From CAYVBW01 sp964588685 (GTDB lineage: Bacteria > Patescibacteriota > Microgenomatia > UBA1400 > PJMF01): 64,000 bases of DNA. Shown in pieces: positions 43,649 to 52,777 of this stretch (position 1 is its first letter; the number at the start of each line of letters is the position of its first letter). Where the stretch lies: the NCBI GenBank assembly GCA_964588685.1, contig CAZPQG010000003.1, positions 1 through 64,000 of the forward strand, read 5' to 3'. The notes under the pieces were generated by a model, which made no database searches, was not told where the DNA came from, and saw only the letters and a list, made by a program, of their open reading frames with translations. A program made the translations under genes and the position numbers.

Positions 43649-43709
43649 AATTATTAAAAATTAGGCGCTGATCTTATTAAGCACTTATCTAATACTTATT
43701 TTTAGACAC

Positions 43710-45224
43710 ATGAATCAACCCAAAGTATTGATGTTTATTTTAGACGGCTGGGGTATTAATAAACCTTATCCCGGTAATGCTATTCGCCTAGCCGAAACCC
43801 CTTTTTTTGATGACTTATGGCACAATCAACCCCATGCTAAACTTGACTGCTCCGGTTTAGCTGTCGGACTGCCTGCAGGACAAATGGGTACTTCTGAAGT
43901 TAACCACATGATTATTGGCGCCGGCAAAATTATTTATCAAGATTTAGTTAAAATCAACCAGGCAATTGATGATGAAAGTTTTTTTACCAACCCGGAATTT
44001 ATCAAAGCCTTTGAGCACGTCAAAAAACATGACTCTCGTTTACATCTGAAAGGACTATATAGTCCGGGCGGAGTACACTCCCACAGCAAACATTTTAAAG
44101 CGTTGCTGCAGGCTTCCAAGCAGCATGGTTTAGAGGATAAAACTTTTTTACATTTAATGACCGACGGCAGAGATACAAAGCCTAAAGCGGCTCTTGAGTA
44201 TATTACAGATTTAGAAAATTTTTTAGAAACTAACCAGATCGGTCAAATTGTTAGCATTAGCGGTCGTTATTATGCTATGGATCGAGATAATAATTGGGAG
44301 CGCACTGATCAATATTTTGACATGATTACACAAGGCAAAACTGAGCATATTTTTAAAACTGCCGCCCAAGCTATTCAAACTAATTACCAACAAGAAATTA
44401 GTGATGAATTCATTGAGCCAGCTTTAATTAAGCCGGAAAAAAAAGAACCAATTTTAATTAGAGAAAATGATGCTGTTATTTTTCTTAATTTCCGCAGCGA
44501 TCGACCGCGGCAGCTTGTAGCTCGCTTTATCGAACAAGGCCCGTCCAATTTATATTACCTCACCATGACTCAATATAATCAGGACTTTCAACTGCCGGTT
44601 GCTTTTCCCCCCGAAAAAGTAGAACAAACTTTAGGAGCAGCTATCTCACAAGCTAATCTAAAACAATTACGAATTACTGAAACAGAAAAATTTGCGCACT
44701 TAACTTTTTTTATGAACTGCAAGCGCGAAAAGCCTTACCCTTTGGAAGAAAGGATTATGTTTGACTCTTATTCAGATATTAAGAACCACGATGAAAGACC
44801 GGAAATGAGAACGCCGGATATTGCCAGCCGGCTGAAACAAGAAATAGCTGCTGAAAATTTTTCAGCAATTTTTACTAACTTTTGTAATGCTGATATGGTC
44901 GGCCACACCGGTAATATTCCAGCTACTATTAAAGGCATTGAAGCCATTGATCAAGCATTATCAACTGTTATACCGACAGCACAACAGCACGGCTATGAGA
45001 TTATTGTTACTGCAGACCACGGTAATGCTGAACAAATGCTTGACGAAGAAGAAGGTGACAGCATCACTGCTCACAGCAACTATCCGGTGCCCTTCATTTT
45101 GATTTCCGAAAAATATCAACAGTTAAATCAATCTCAAGCAGGCATGGTCAATATAGCACCAACAATTTTAAAATTACTAACACTTAAAAAACCTGACGAA
45201 ATGACGGGAGAACCTCTAATCTAA
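43710..45224 (+). CDS. gpmI: 2,3-bisphosphoglycerate-independent phosphoglycerate mutase
   Basis: 504 aa, normal length. N-terminal metal site FILDGWGINKP, the phosphoserine loop as GQMGTSEVNH, RDTKPKAA, GRYYAMDRDNNW, NFRSDRPRQL and the second metal site VTADHGNAEQML with AHSNYPVPFI. The enzyme interconverts 3- and 2-phosphoglycerate. The canonical GQMGNSEVGH loop has Thr for Asn and Asn for Gly while keeping the active serine. Its stop codon overlaps the end of the convergent EpmA-like gene by 9 nt. Confidence 0.95.
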   Translation: MNQPKVLMFILDGWGINKPYPGNAIRLAETPFFDDLWHNQPHAKLDCSGLAVGLPAGQMGTSEVNHMIIGAGKIIYQDLVKINQAIDDESFFTNPEFIKAFEHVKKHDSRLHLKGLYSPGGVHSHSKHFKALLQASKQHGLEDKTFLHLMTDGRDTKPKAALEYITDLENFLETNQIGQIVSISGRYYAMDRDNNWERTDQYFDMITQGKTEHIFKTAAQAIQTNYQQEISDEFIEPALIKPEKKEPILIRENDAVIFLNFRSDRPRQLVARFIEQGPSNLYYLTMTQYNQDFQLPVAFPPEKVEQTLGAAISQANLKQLRITETEKFAHLTFFMNCKREKPYPLEERIMFDSYSDIKNHDERPEMRTPDIASRLKQEIAAENFSAIFTNFCNADMVGHTGNIPATIKGIEAIDQALSTVIPTAQQHGYEIIVTADHGNAEQMLDEEEGDSITAHSNYPVPFILISEKYQQLNQSQAGMVNIAPTILKLLTLKKPDEMTGEPLI

Positions 45225-46247
45225 CCAAGACTCAGCAAAATCATTAATCATTCCAATTTTTTTTACATCAGCAAGCAGCATCACCAGACGATCAATCCCT
45301 AAACCCATGCCGGCATACAGTTGTTCAGTTTGATCGAGTTTATTCAAGGCAGCAATAAATTTTTGATCAATCGGATGAGTTGTCAGTTGGTTTTGCTGTC
45401 GGTAGCGCTGCTCTTGTTTGAAATATTTCTCCACTAAACCAGCATCGGTTTGTTCAGTGTTGCCGTTGCCAATTTCTAGGCCGGCTATATATAATTCAAA
45501 ACGCTCCGCTATTTCCGACTGCTCTTTTTTAGGCAGACATAATGGCGAAATACGGCTAGGGTAATCTGTCACTAACACCGGCTGCAGACCTAACTTCGGT
45601 GCTAGATAAGCAACAAAGATTTGATTAAACAACTCCTCCCAAGCAGCATTCTCAACTGAAAAATGGTGCTGCTGTGCTAGCTTGCGCATGGCTGACATGT
45701 TTAAACAAGTGGCTAAAGACTGTCCCATTTCTTGCTCAAATAAAGCCGCCAGCGAAACTTTAGACCAAGGTGGGCTGAGGTCGATCTCATAATCTTGATA
45801 ATTTATAGCTGAAGTTGATGGTTTTTTTAAAAATGATGCCACTGATTGCTGAACAAAGTTAACTAACTGCTGAACATCAATCATAATTTGTTCATAATCA
45901 GCATTGCTTCGATACCACTCTAACATTAAAAATTCCGGCCGATGGTCGCTGTCAGCGGGTTCAGAATTTCTAAAAGCCGGCGCGATAGTAAATACTTTTT
46001 CAAAACCTTTAGCTAACATTTTTTTTAAACTTGCTTCCGGAGAAGTGGCTAAATACATTGTTTGCTGTTGATTCAGATAACGCCATTCAGACTTGAAAGA
46101 ATCAAGATTTGGCTCCAGCGGTAAAGTCTTATGTAATACAGGCGTCATAATCTCATTAAAATTTTGTTGCAAAAAAAATCGTCTGACCGCTTGAATAATG
46201 TGCTCTTTAATAAGTAAAGGCTGATGAGGTGAAAGGTTATTTTTCAT
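45216..46247 (-). CDS. epmA: EpmA-like class II lysyl-tRNA synthetase paralog
   Basis: 343 aa. A class II LysRS catalytic core without the N-terminal OB-fold anticodon domain, the layout of EpmA (PoxA/GenX). Motif 1 region FNEIMTPVLHK, motif 2 FTIAPAFRNSEPAD and HRPEFLMLEWYRSN, then ERFELYIAGLEIGNGNTEQTD (with the family's ExxNGxxExxD region), HPIDQKF and motif 3 GMGLGIDRLVML. EpmA attaches (R)-beta-lysine to elongation factor P. Unlike in E. coli, no lysine 2,3-aminomutase (EpmB) is adjacent; the upstream overlapping gene (11 nt) encodes a different radical SAM enzyme. EF-P is not in the window. Confidence 0.87.
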   Translation of the reverse strand: MKNNLSPHQPLLIKEHIIQAVRRFFLQQNFNEIMTPVLHKTLPLEPNLDSFKSEWRYLNQQQTMYLATSPEASLKKMLAKGFEKVFTIAPAFRNSEPADSDHRPEFLMLEWYRSNADYEQIMIDVQQLVNFVQQSVASFLKKPSTSAINYQDYEIDLSPPWSKVSLAALFEQEMGQSLATCLNMSAMRKLAQQHHFSVENAAWEELFNQIFVAYLAPKLGLQPVLVTDYPSRISPLCLPKKEQSEIAERFELYIAGLEIGNGNTEQTDAGLVEKYFKQEQRYRQQNQLTTHPIDQKFIAALNKLDQTEQLYAGMGLGIDRLVMLLADVKKIGMINDFAESWLD

Positions 46248-47169
46248 TGCTATTTCCAGCTATCTTAGCATATATCTGTGATAAACCGCATACAAAATCA
46301 GACTCTGCGCAACCATGACAAAATTGAGCAGTAAAACCTAAAGGAATTTTTACCCTCTGCTGATAAACTTGCACTAGATCTGCAATTGGTGTTGATATTT
46401 CACCCACAGGCCTAACGCCTTCACAGCAAGCATATACCATGCCGTCACTCATTACAGCTAGTTGATGGCAGCCTAAGTTTACCGGAGGAAAAATTTTTTT
46501 ATTTTGAGCTATTTGAGCGAATTGTTTAGCATTTAAAAAGCCGAACTCATTATTTCGTGTTTTTGTTTGAGTTAGATTTTTAGCAGCAGGATGATAATTT
46601 AAATAAGTTAACGGTTTTCTAGGATGATAAGTAATGCGCGGCAAAAATCCCAACTTTTTCTGTAAATACTGTTCAAATTGGTTGATTTGATCAAAATTTT
46701 TTTGACTGATCACTGAAAAAATCTCACAATGAAAGTTGAGCTCAAGAGCCCGCCGTAGAAACTGCCAAGTTTTGCTAAATTGACCCTGACCACGATTAGA
46801 GTCATGAAACTTTGGCAGGCCGTCAATCGAAATTAATAAATTAATTAAATTAGGCTGAGTAAATTCTGCTAAACGGTCAAGAATGCCATTAGTAATAATC
46901 TCCACTATAATATTTTGTTGATTAAGCCGATTAGCAAAAACGTTTAACCAGGGTAATAGAAAAACTTCTCCACCACATAAAGTAATAGTTTGTAATGATT
47001 GCTCAATTTTTGTTAAATATTGCTGATAACGCTTGATAAAATCAAATAATGTTTCTTGCGACAATCGCTCTTTAGTTTTACGAGTGTAGCACAACTTGCA
47101 ATTAAGATTACATTTTTCTAAAGGTGATAGATAAAGGTGGCTAAGATTAAATTCTTGAGGAAGCAGCAT
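46237..47169 (-). CDS. Radical SAM protein with SPASM-like C-terminal cysteines
   Basis: 310 aa. The radical SAM cluster motif CNLNCKLC (CxxxCxxC, residues about 18-25) is followed by TLCGGEVFLLP (GGE motif), ITNGIL and LLISIDGL. The C-terminal part has YACCEGVRPVG, then CHGC, then CGLSQIY, an arrangement expected for a SPASM/twitch auxiliary Fe-S cluster. It is not a lysine 2,3-aminomutase: the PLP-binding pattern is absent. Its 3' end overlaps the EpmA-like gene by 11 nt, strongly suggesting a joint pathway. Substrate unknown; a modification of EF-P, of another protein, or of the aminoacyl group are all possible. Confidence 0.85.
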   Translation of the reverse strand: MLLPQEFNLSHLYLSPLEKCNLNCKLCYTRKTKERLSQETLFDFIKRYQQYLTKIEQSLQTITLCGGEVFLLPWLNVFANRLNQQNIIVEIITNGILDRLAEFTQPNLINLLISIDGLPKFHDSNRGQGQFSKTWQFLRRALELNFHCEIFSVISQKNFDQINQFEQYLQKKLGFLPRITYHPRKPLTYLNYHPAAKNLTQTKTRNNEFGFLNAKQFAQIAQNKKIFPPVNLGCHQLAVMSDGMVYACCEGVRPVGEISTPIADLVQVYQQRVKIPLGFTAQFCHGCAESDFVCGLSQIYAKIAGNSNEK

Positions 47170-47190
47170 AAATAAACTAAACTTTTTCTT

Positions 47191-48009
47191 TTAATTAACT
47201 AGCAACTCTTTGTTCTGCACTATTCGTTGCAAATAGTGCAATAAGCCGTCCTCATCAGCATCCCCAATGACTTGATCCGCTATTTGCTTAAGTTCATCAA
47301 CAGCATTCCCCATCACTACTTTGAAGCCTGCAGCTTGAATAAATTCTAAATCATTATGATTATCACCAAAGCCAATTACCTTATCTGCCGGGATTTGAGT
47401 TAAACGCGACCATTGTTTTAAGCCCACAGCTTTATTGGTATTGTGAGCAGTGATTTCCGCATAATTAATTCCTTCGTTGCTGATCATAAATTTAATTTGA
47501 AGCTGATCTTTTAATTGGCTTAAAAAAGAATTATCAGGCTTAACTTCATAAAGGTGAACAGTGGTGATAGGTTCATCTTGATAAGTGGAAATAGGTCTAA
47601 CCTCTCTGCTCAAATTATTTTGATAATCTTTGATATAAGCATCCTGCAAATAAAGAAATTCGTGAGAAGCTGCTTTAAATCTTGACTCAGGTTTAATTAA
47701 ATTGATCAGACTATGCACTAATTGCGGAGGAATTGTCTGTTGAAAAAAAATTTCTCCCTGAGCATTAACTAATTCTGCCCCGCCGCTGACAATATGAAAC
47801 GAGCCGGGGTCAATGTCCGCAAAAACCGGTAAGATAGAGTCTTCAACCGCATGAAAGGACCGACCGGTACAAATTCCTACTACATAACCCTTTTTATGAA
47901 CTTTAGTTATAATTGAGATAAGCTTATCGGAAAAATTATAATTAGAATCTAATAAAGTACCATCCACATCAAATAATAAAGCTTTAAATTGATTAAGCTG
48001 CTGAGACAT
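47191..48009 (-). CDS. HAD superfamily Cof-type phosphatase
   Basis: 272 aa. Motif I LLFDVDGTLLDSNYN (nucleophile Asp), motif II CTGRSF, the lysine further on in NTNKAVGLK and motif IV VIGFGDNHNDLEFIQAAG, with a Cof-type cap domain between II and III. It probably dephosphorylates a sugar phosphate or a flavin/PLP-like metabolite; the substrate cannot be told. It lies 21 nt upstream of the radical SAM gene and 33 nt downstream of rarA, so it may belong to the same transcript as the EpmA-like pair. Confidence 0.88.
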   Translation of the reverse strand: MSQQLNQFKALLFDVDGTLLDSNYNFSDKLISIITKVHKKGYVVGICTGRSFHAVEDSILPVFADIDPGSFHIVSGGAELVNAQGEIFFQQTIPPQLVHSLINLIKPESRFKAASHEFLYLQDAYIKDYQNNLSREVRPISTYQDEPITTVHLYEVKPDNSFLSQLKDQLQIKFMISNEGINYAEITAHNTNKAVGLKQWSRLTQIPADKVIGFGDNHNDLEFIQAAGFKVVMGNAVDELKQIADQVIGDADEDGLLHYLQRIVQNKELLVN

Positions 48010-48042
48010 AGTATGAAATAATAATTAATATCTGTTTAAAAA

Positions 48043-49188
48043 TTATTTTTTTCTTTTTTTATAATATTTTTTGCCCTGAATTTTTTTAGGCAGATAGCTG
48101 CCTTTTTCAGGGTACATCTCATAACCCTTGCCATAACCCTGCTCTTTCATTAAATTAGTCGGAGCATTACGAATTTTTAAAGGCACGGGTAAATTACCGT
48201 GTTTAGCCACATCTTTTTGAGCAGAACGTAAAGCATTATAAGCCCGGCGATCTTTTTTTGCTTCAGATAAATAAGTTGCGCCATGAACAAGATTTATTTC
48301 TGCTTCAGGCAGCCCCACTTGCTGCACAGCCTGAAAAACCTCATTAGCTACCACCAAGGCTGTAGGTTGACCCATACCAATATCTTCGGAAGCAAAAATC
48401 ACCATTCGTCTGGCGATAAATAACGGATCTTCTCCTGCTGCCAACATACGAGCTAAATAATAAACGGCAGCATTGGTATCGCCGGCTCTCATACTCTTAA
48501 TAAAAGCGCTAATAGTATCATAGTGCTCATCACCATGCTTGTCGTAGCGTAAATGTTTATTTTGATAAGTTTTTTTTAGGTTGGCAATGGAAATGTCATT
48601 GTATAACTGCTGGCAGGCTTCAATAATATTTAAGGCTTGCCGAGCATCCTGATTAGCAAAATCAATAATCCAATTTTTAGCTTTATCCGGTATCTTAATT
48701 TCAGTGCGATCAATAATTTTACCAATTTGTTCATCAGTTAAAGGCTTTAAGGTAAAAACTCTCAGCCTGGATAATAAAGGTGAAATCACACTAAAGCTGG
48801 GATTTTCAGTTGTTGCCCCGATTAAAGTTAAATCGCCGCGTTCGACAAAAGGCAGTAAATAATCCTGCTGTGCTTTATTAAATCTATGAATCTCATCTAA
48901 AAATAAGACCTTAGGTTGGTCAAAAAAAGGATCTTTTTGCACAAACTGCCTAATATCATTTTTCCCTGCTGAAACTGCGGACAGTGAAATCAAATCGGCA
49001 TTAAAGGCTTTGGCATAAATTCTAGCCAAAGTAGTTTTGCCTACTCCGGGAGGACCCCATAATATAAATGAAAATAAATGCTCCTGTTGAATCGCTTGAA
49101 TAATAGGTTTGTTTTTACCAACTAGATGTTCTTGACCAATAAATTGGTTTAGTGAAGTGGGTCTAATTTTGTCTGCAAGCGGCTGCAT
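48043..49188 (-). CDS. rarA: Replication-associated recombination protein RarA (MgsA)
   Basis: 381 aa. AAA+ ATPase: FILWGPPGVGKTTLARI (Walker A), LFLDEIHRFNKAQQD (Walker B), LIGATTENPSFSV (sensor 1) and LLSRLRVF. The C-terminal tetramerisation region contains MVIFASEDIGM and LPVPLKIRNAPTNLMKEQGYG, the family signature, and ends in a very basic tail. It acts at stalled replication forks. It is the first gene of a minus-strand run rarA-HAD-radical SAM-epmA. Confidence 0.94.
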   Translation of the reverse strand: MQPLADKIRPTSLNQFIGQEHLVGKNKPIIQAIQQEHLFSFILWGPPGVGKTTLARIYAKAFNADLISLSAVSAGKNDIRQFVQKDPFFDQPKVLFLDEIHRFNKAQQDYLLPFVERGDLTLIGATTENPSFSVISPLLSRLRVFTLKPLTDEQIGKIIDRTEIKIPDKAKNWIIDFANQDARQALNIIEACQQLYNDISIANLKKTYQNKHLRYDKHGDEHYDTISAFIKSMRAGDTNAAVYYLARMLAAGEDPLFIARRMVIFASEDIGMGQPTALVVANEVFQAVQQVGLPEAEINLVHGATYLSEAKKDRRAYNALRSAQKDVAKHGNLPVPLKIRNAPTNLMKEQGYGKGYEMYPEKGSYLPKKIQGKKYYKKRKK

Positions 49189-49272
49189 AATATAAGAAAA
49201 TAAATTTAAAACTGTCTAGATTAAAATTATTTGTTTGCCGGCTCTATCAAGACTAGTAATTAATATGAAATT

Positions 49273-49971
49273 TTAACTCCAAAATTCAGGGAAATGTTCA
49301 GCTATGAAGTTAGCTCTGGCTTCGCCTTTGAGTCGGGGTATAAATGGCCGGAAAGTTTGCAGATCGCTATCTACATCACGTATCACAGATAAAAGTTTAC
49401 TAATATAGTGCTGTAAATCTTCAGCTCGTTTAATATTTTCAATATAAAAATATTTTTTGTTGACTCGAGATGGATCATCAGTGGCAACACCTGAGCTGAC
49501 AGCACTAGACCGAGCCACAAAAGTACCAAGTTTTAAAAATGTTTGGATAAAGCCTCTGGTATAAGCCCCAGTATCTACAATTTCAACTAAAGGCAAGGCC
49601 AGTGAATACCGGCTCACCGGAGTAGTGTAAATGAATTTGACCAACCTCCTGGTACTAACAATGGCAATGCTTTTTTTCCAAACAGCTGTCACCCACCACC
49701 AGCCAATGATAAAAAATAAAACAGCAATGATGGCAAAAATAAGCATTAAAGTTGAGCCGAGTGCTTGCTGCCAGGTATTTTCTAAAAAGAAATTAAGCAT
49801 TAAACCAATTAAAGCTATCAATGCCGCTGCTAAAAAAACAAATAACTGCCTAATAACTAGCATTAATCTATTTTCACGAGTTAAATATAAAATCCTTTCA
49901 TCAGATGCCTGACCGGGAAATTTATATTGATAAGGAAATTTAAATTGTTTAACTTCAAAAATAGTTTTCAT
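49273..49971 (-). CDS. Membrane protein with bacterial PH domain
   Basis: 232 aa. A short cytosolic N-terminus, two transmembrane helices (about 37-62 and 74-98), then a PH-like beta domain with SIAIVSTRRLVKF and SRYSLALPLVEIVDTG and an insertion FVARSSAVSSGVATDDPSRV. Matches bPH2 (DUF304)-type proteins. The function of this family is poorly understood; no partner gene is evident. Confidence 0.72.
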   Translation of the reverse strand: MKTIFEVKQFKFPYQYKFPGQASDERILYLTRENRLMLVIRQLFVFLAAALIALIGLMLNFFLENTWQQALGSTLMLIFAIIAVLFFIIGWWWVTAVWKKSIAIVSTRRLVKFIYTTPVSRYSLALPLVEIVDTGAYTRGFIQTFLKLGTFVARSSAVSSGVATDDPSRVNKKYFYIENIKRAEDLQHYISKLLSVIRDVDSDLQTFRPFIPRLKGEARANFIAEHFPEFWS

Positions 49972-50129
49972 TGACTAATCAATGATTAATAATAACTAAC
50001 TACTTATTATTATATCAGGAAGGTATTGAAAGTTCATTTGTCCGTAAAGAAGATTAAATCTTAATAAAATATTAATAATGCAAAAAAAACTGTTTGCTTA
50101 TGAGCATGATAATTTAATTATTAACTAGC

Positions 50130-50849
50130 TTAATTATTCACCAATTGCTTTACTTGTCGCACTTCTTGAGGAGTTAATTCTCTAGCTTCTCCAGCCTTAA
50201 GATTGCCCAGCTCTAAATTGCCAATTTTTACTCTTTTTAATCTAGTCACAGTTAAACCAGCTCGAGCAGCCATCCTTTTTATCTGTCGGTTGTGGCCCTC
50301 ATGAATAGTGATGCTGAATTTAGCTCGAGGATCTTCCCTAAAAATTACCTTTACTTTAGCCGGAGCAGTGGTGAAATCTCCCAAATTAACCCCTTTTTCC
50401 AAATGATTGACCACTCGATTGGACAATATACCGTTAACCCAGACTAAATATTCTTTTTTAATTTCAAACTTCGGATGAGAAAGTTTGTAAGTTAACTGTC
50501 CGTCATTAGTTAGCAAAATCAAACCCTCACTATCTTGATCAAGCCTGCCCACCGGATATAGTCTGGCTGCAGCATCAATTAAATCGATCACTGTTGTTCT
50601 GCCCTCAGGATCATGGCTGGTGGAAACTGCTCCCTCCGGCTTAAATAGTTTCCAATACTCTTTTGTCTCCGGTTGGGCTTTTTCACTAATTAGCTTCCCT
50701 TTAAAAATAATTTCGTCTTGATCGGAATTAATTTGCATGCCTAATTGCGCCGGCTGGTCATTCACCATTATCTCACCTTGTTCAATTAAATCATCAATCG
50801 AACGCCTGGATCCCAAGCCCAATGAGGCCAAATATTTATTTATTCTCAT
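50130..50849 (-). CDS. rluB: Ribosomal large subunit pseudouridine synthase (RluB/RsuA family)
   Basis: 239 aa. N-terminal S4 RNA-binding domain (MRINKYLASLGLGSRRS, QGEIMVNDQPAQLG), then the catalytic block YPVGRLDQDSEGLILLTNDG with the active aspartate, LSHPKFEIKKEYLVWV and HEGHNRQIKRMAARAG, LKRVKIGNL. It likely converts uridine to pseudouridine in 23S rRNA; RsuA-type 16S specificity cannot be strictly excluded. It is a single gene divergent from the superoxide dismutase. Confidence 0.9.
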   Translation of the reverse strand: MRINKYLASLGLGSRRSIDDLIEQGEIMVNDQPAQLGMQINSDQDEIIFKGKLISEKAQPETKEYWKLFKPEGAVSTSHDPEGRTTVIDLIDAAARLYPVGRLDQDSEGLILLTNDGQLTYKLSHPKFEIKKEYLVWVNGILSNRVVNHLEKGVNLGDFTTAPAKVKVIFREDPRAKFSITIHEGHNRQIKRMAARAGLTVTRLKRVKIGNLELGNLKAGEARELTPQEVRQVKQLVNN

Positions 50850-51107
50850 GTTTATTATTGTAACGCATTAATCATTAACAATAGCCAGCTGTCTGATAAT
50901 TCTATCACTTGCTGCTTGATAACATGTTGGGCAATTATTAATTTATGATATGATTAGTAAGAAGATATCAAATAAAATTTGATTACAATTTAAAATTACT
51001 CTTAATTTTTTTAAATTTATTATCTAATTAATATTCCCTTGCATTAAACAGGGAGATTTTTTGCAAGACTAAGAAAGGAAAACATACCAAAAAATAACTT
51101 TTATCAA

Positions 51108-51698
51108 TTGCCTGATTTACCTTTTAGCTACCATTCTTTGTGGCCGTTTATTACTGAACATCAAGTAAGAATTCATCATCAACACCATCATCAAGCTTAT
51201 ATTGATAATGCTAATCGACTCCTGAACGAGTTAAAACAAGCTCGAAAAGAAAAATCTTTAAATCAAATTCAATCATTGTCGCAAGCTTTAACTTTTAACT
51301 TAAGCGGCCATACGCTGCATTCTATTTTCTGGGAAAACCTTAAAAACAAAAATAATGATCCTCTATCTAAAACACTAGAAAAAGAAGTAAAAAAAACATT
51401 TGGCAATGTTGCTAACTTTAAAGATGAATTTTCTGCACTTGCCAACAGCGTTTTTGGTTCCGGCTGGGCTGCTTTGGCTTATAATCGGGAGAGCGAAAGC
51501 TTAATTATTTATCAAATCGAAAAACATAACAACAATTTACTACCTAACCACAAGATATTGTTATTAATCGATGTTTGGGAACATGCTTATTATATTGACT
51601 ACTTGTATGACCGCCAACGTTATGTAGATGCTTTTTGGGAAGTAGTTAACTGGGAAGTAGTTGATCACCGCCTTAAAAAAGCGATGGACAAAAAGTAA
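51108..51698 (+). CDS. Fe/Mn superoxide dismutase
   Basis: 196 aa. Metal ligands in HHQHHHQAYIDN (first His), LSGHTLHSIFWENL (second His) and DVWEHAYYIDYLYDRQRYV (Asp and His), with FGSGWAALAYN between. Dismutes superoxide to oxygen and peroxide. Fe versus Mn cannot be decided. The start is TTG, giving PDLPFSYHSLWP as expected for the family N-terminus; no ATG in frame. It is one of several oxygen-defence genes in the window. Confidence 0.94.
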   Translation: MPDLPFSYHSLWPFITEHQVRIHHQHHHQAYIDNANRLLNELKQARKEKSLNQIQSLSQALTFNLSGHTLHSIFWENLKNKNNDPLSKTLEKEVKKTFGNVANFKDEFSALANSVFGSGWAALAYNRESESLIIYQIEKHNNNLLPNHKILLLIDVWEHAYYIDYLYDRQRYVDAFWEVVNWEVVDHRLKKAMDKK

Positions 51699-51763
51699 AC
51701 TTTTATTGCTTAGCCGAAAAATATTTTTGAAACTTAATTGGTGCCGGAAACTTGTTTGAAGCT

Positions 51764-52630
51764 CTATAAAATTACAGAATCTTTTTCAGCAGCATCAGCA
51801 GCAAGAACGTATAAATCTTGATTGTATTTACCCTCACCGACTTTAACGGCCTTCCCTTGCACCACTTTTTTCAAAGGCCGACACACCGGACAGCCTTCTT
51901 CACCTTGCGGACATTTATAATGTTCTAATTGTCTTGCTAATTTTATTTTTTTAGCTACTGTCATGACTGCTTGCCGAGCTTTTTTTAAATCAGGCAGCGG
52001 CTGTTCTTGCGGTTCATCGTCAGTAGCAAGATACCAGTAGCTGGCTCGAGCCACTTTTCTTTTTTGGACATTATTAACCAATAAATAATAAATTGGCAGC
52101 TGTAATGACTGCTCATCCTCTTTTTTCCGACCTGTCTTAAAATCAATAATATGAACAGCATCCTGCTCTTCAAGATATTCCAGCCAATCAATCTTGCCGC
52201 ACAAAATAATATTATCTTCTTCAGATAACCAATAATGAGGCAGGTCTTCTTGAATTTTCACTGATAGTCTTTTAATTGGCCCGGGATTTTTCATAACTTT
52301 TTGCAACATTTCACGGCCCCTTTGCTTATATTGCTCTTCAGTTTTTTCATCAAAAAAACCACCCTTTTTTCCGGAAACTTGCTCCCATTGCTGCTCAAAT
52401 CTTTTGATTAATGATTTATCTAACCGTTCTTTTGTTGGCAAGACAGATAGCGACTCTAGGACTTGATGCACTACTTGACCCAATGACATAGCAGCATTTA
52501 CTAGTTGAATTTTATGGCCGGTGTCAGGATCGCGATAAACATTATTTAAATAATAAGCTTGAGGACACTTTAAAAAATCACCAATTGAAGAATGAGACAC
52601 CCAAACAGCGCTGTATTTATCTTTTGGCAT
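51764..52630 (-). CDS. PD-(D/E)XK nuclease with possible Fe-S cluster (RecB/Cas4-like)
   Basis: 288 aa. WVSHSSIGDFLKCPQAYYLNNV begins the fold (its S-x-(I/L)-x-F-xx-CP block), GKIDWLEYLEEQDAVHIIDFKTGRK gives the catalytic D ... DxK motif, and QLPIYYLLV follows. A single Cys after FLK near the N-terminus plus a late group C-x6-C-x2-C (KCPQGEEGCPVC) resemble the one-plus-three cysteine layout that holds a 4Fe-4S cluster in Cas4 and AddB nucleases. No CRISPR or cas genes are present, so a repair role is more likely. Convergent with sod. Confidence 0.83.
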   Translation of the reverse strand: MPKDKYSAVWVSHSSIGDFLKCPQAYYLNNVYRDPDTGHKIQLVNAAMSLGQVVHQVLESLSVLPTKERLDKSLIKRFEQQWEQVSGKKGGFFDEKTEEQYKQRGREMLQKVMKNPGPIKRLSVKIQEDLPHYWLSEEDNIILCGKIDWLEYLEEQDAVHIIDFKTGRKKEDEQSLQLPIYYLLVNNVQKRKVARASYWYLATDDEPQEQPLPDLKKARQAVMTVAKKIKLARQLEHYKCPQGEEGCPVCRPLKKVVQGKAVKVGEGKYNQDLYVLAADAAEKDSVIL

Positions 52631-52777
52631 ACTTGTTAAGACATAATCTTATTAACAAACTGTTTAATAAACAACCGATAATTCTTTTAATTCTTTATTT
52701 GGATTTCCTTTTAATATTTAACTTATGCGAAAAATAAATTTCGCTTATTGTTAGTAACATTATAACCCCAGTAATAT

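Noticed and set aside
45216..46247. Genuine lysyl-tRNA synthetase
   Set aside because: There is no N-terminal OB-fold anticodon-binding domain and the sequence blocks follow EpmA.
51764..52630. Cas4 of a CRISPR system
   Set aside because: No repeat array, cas1, cas2 or effector gene lies in the window.
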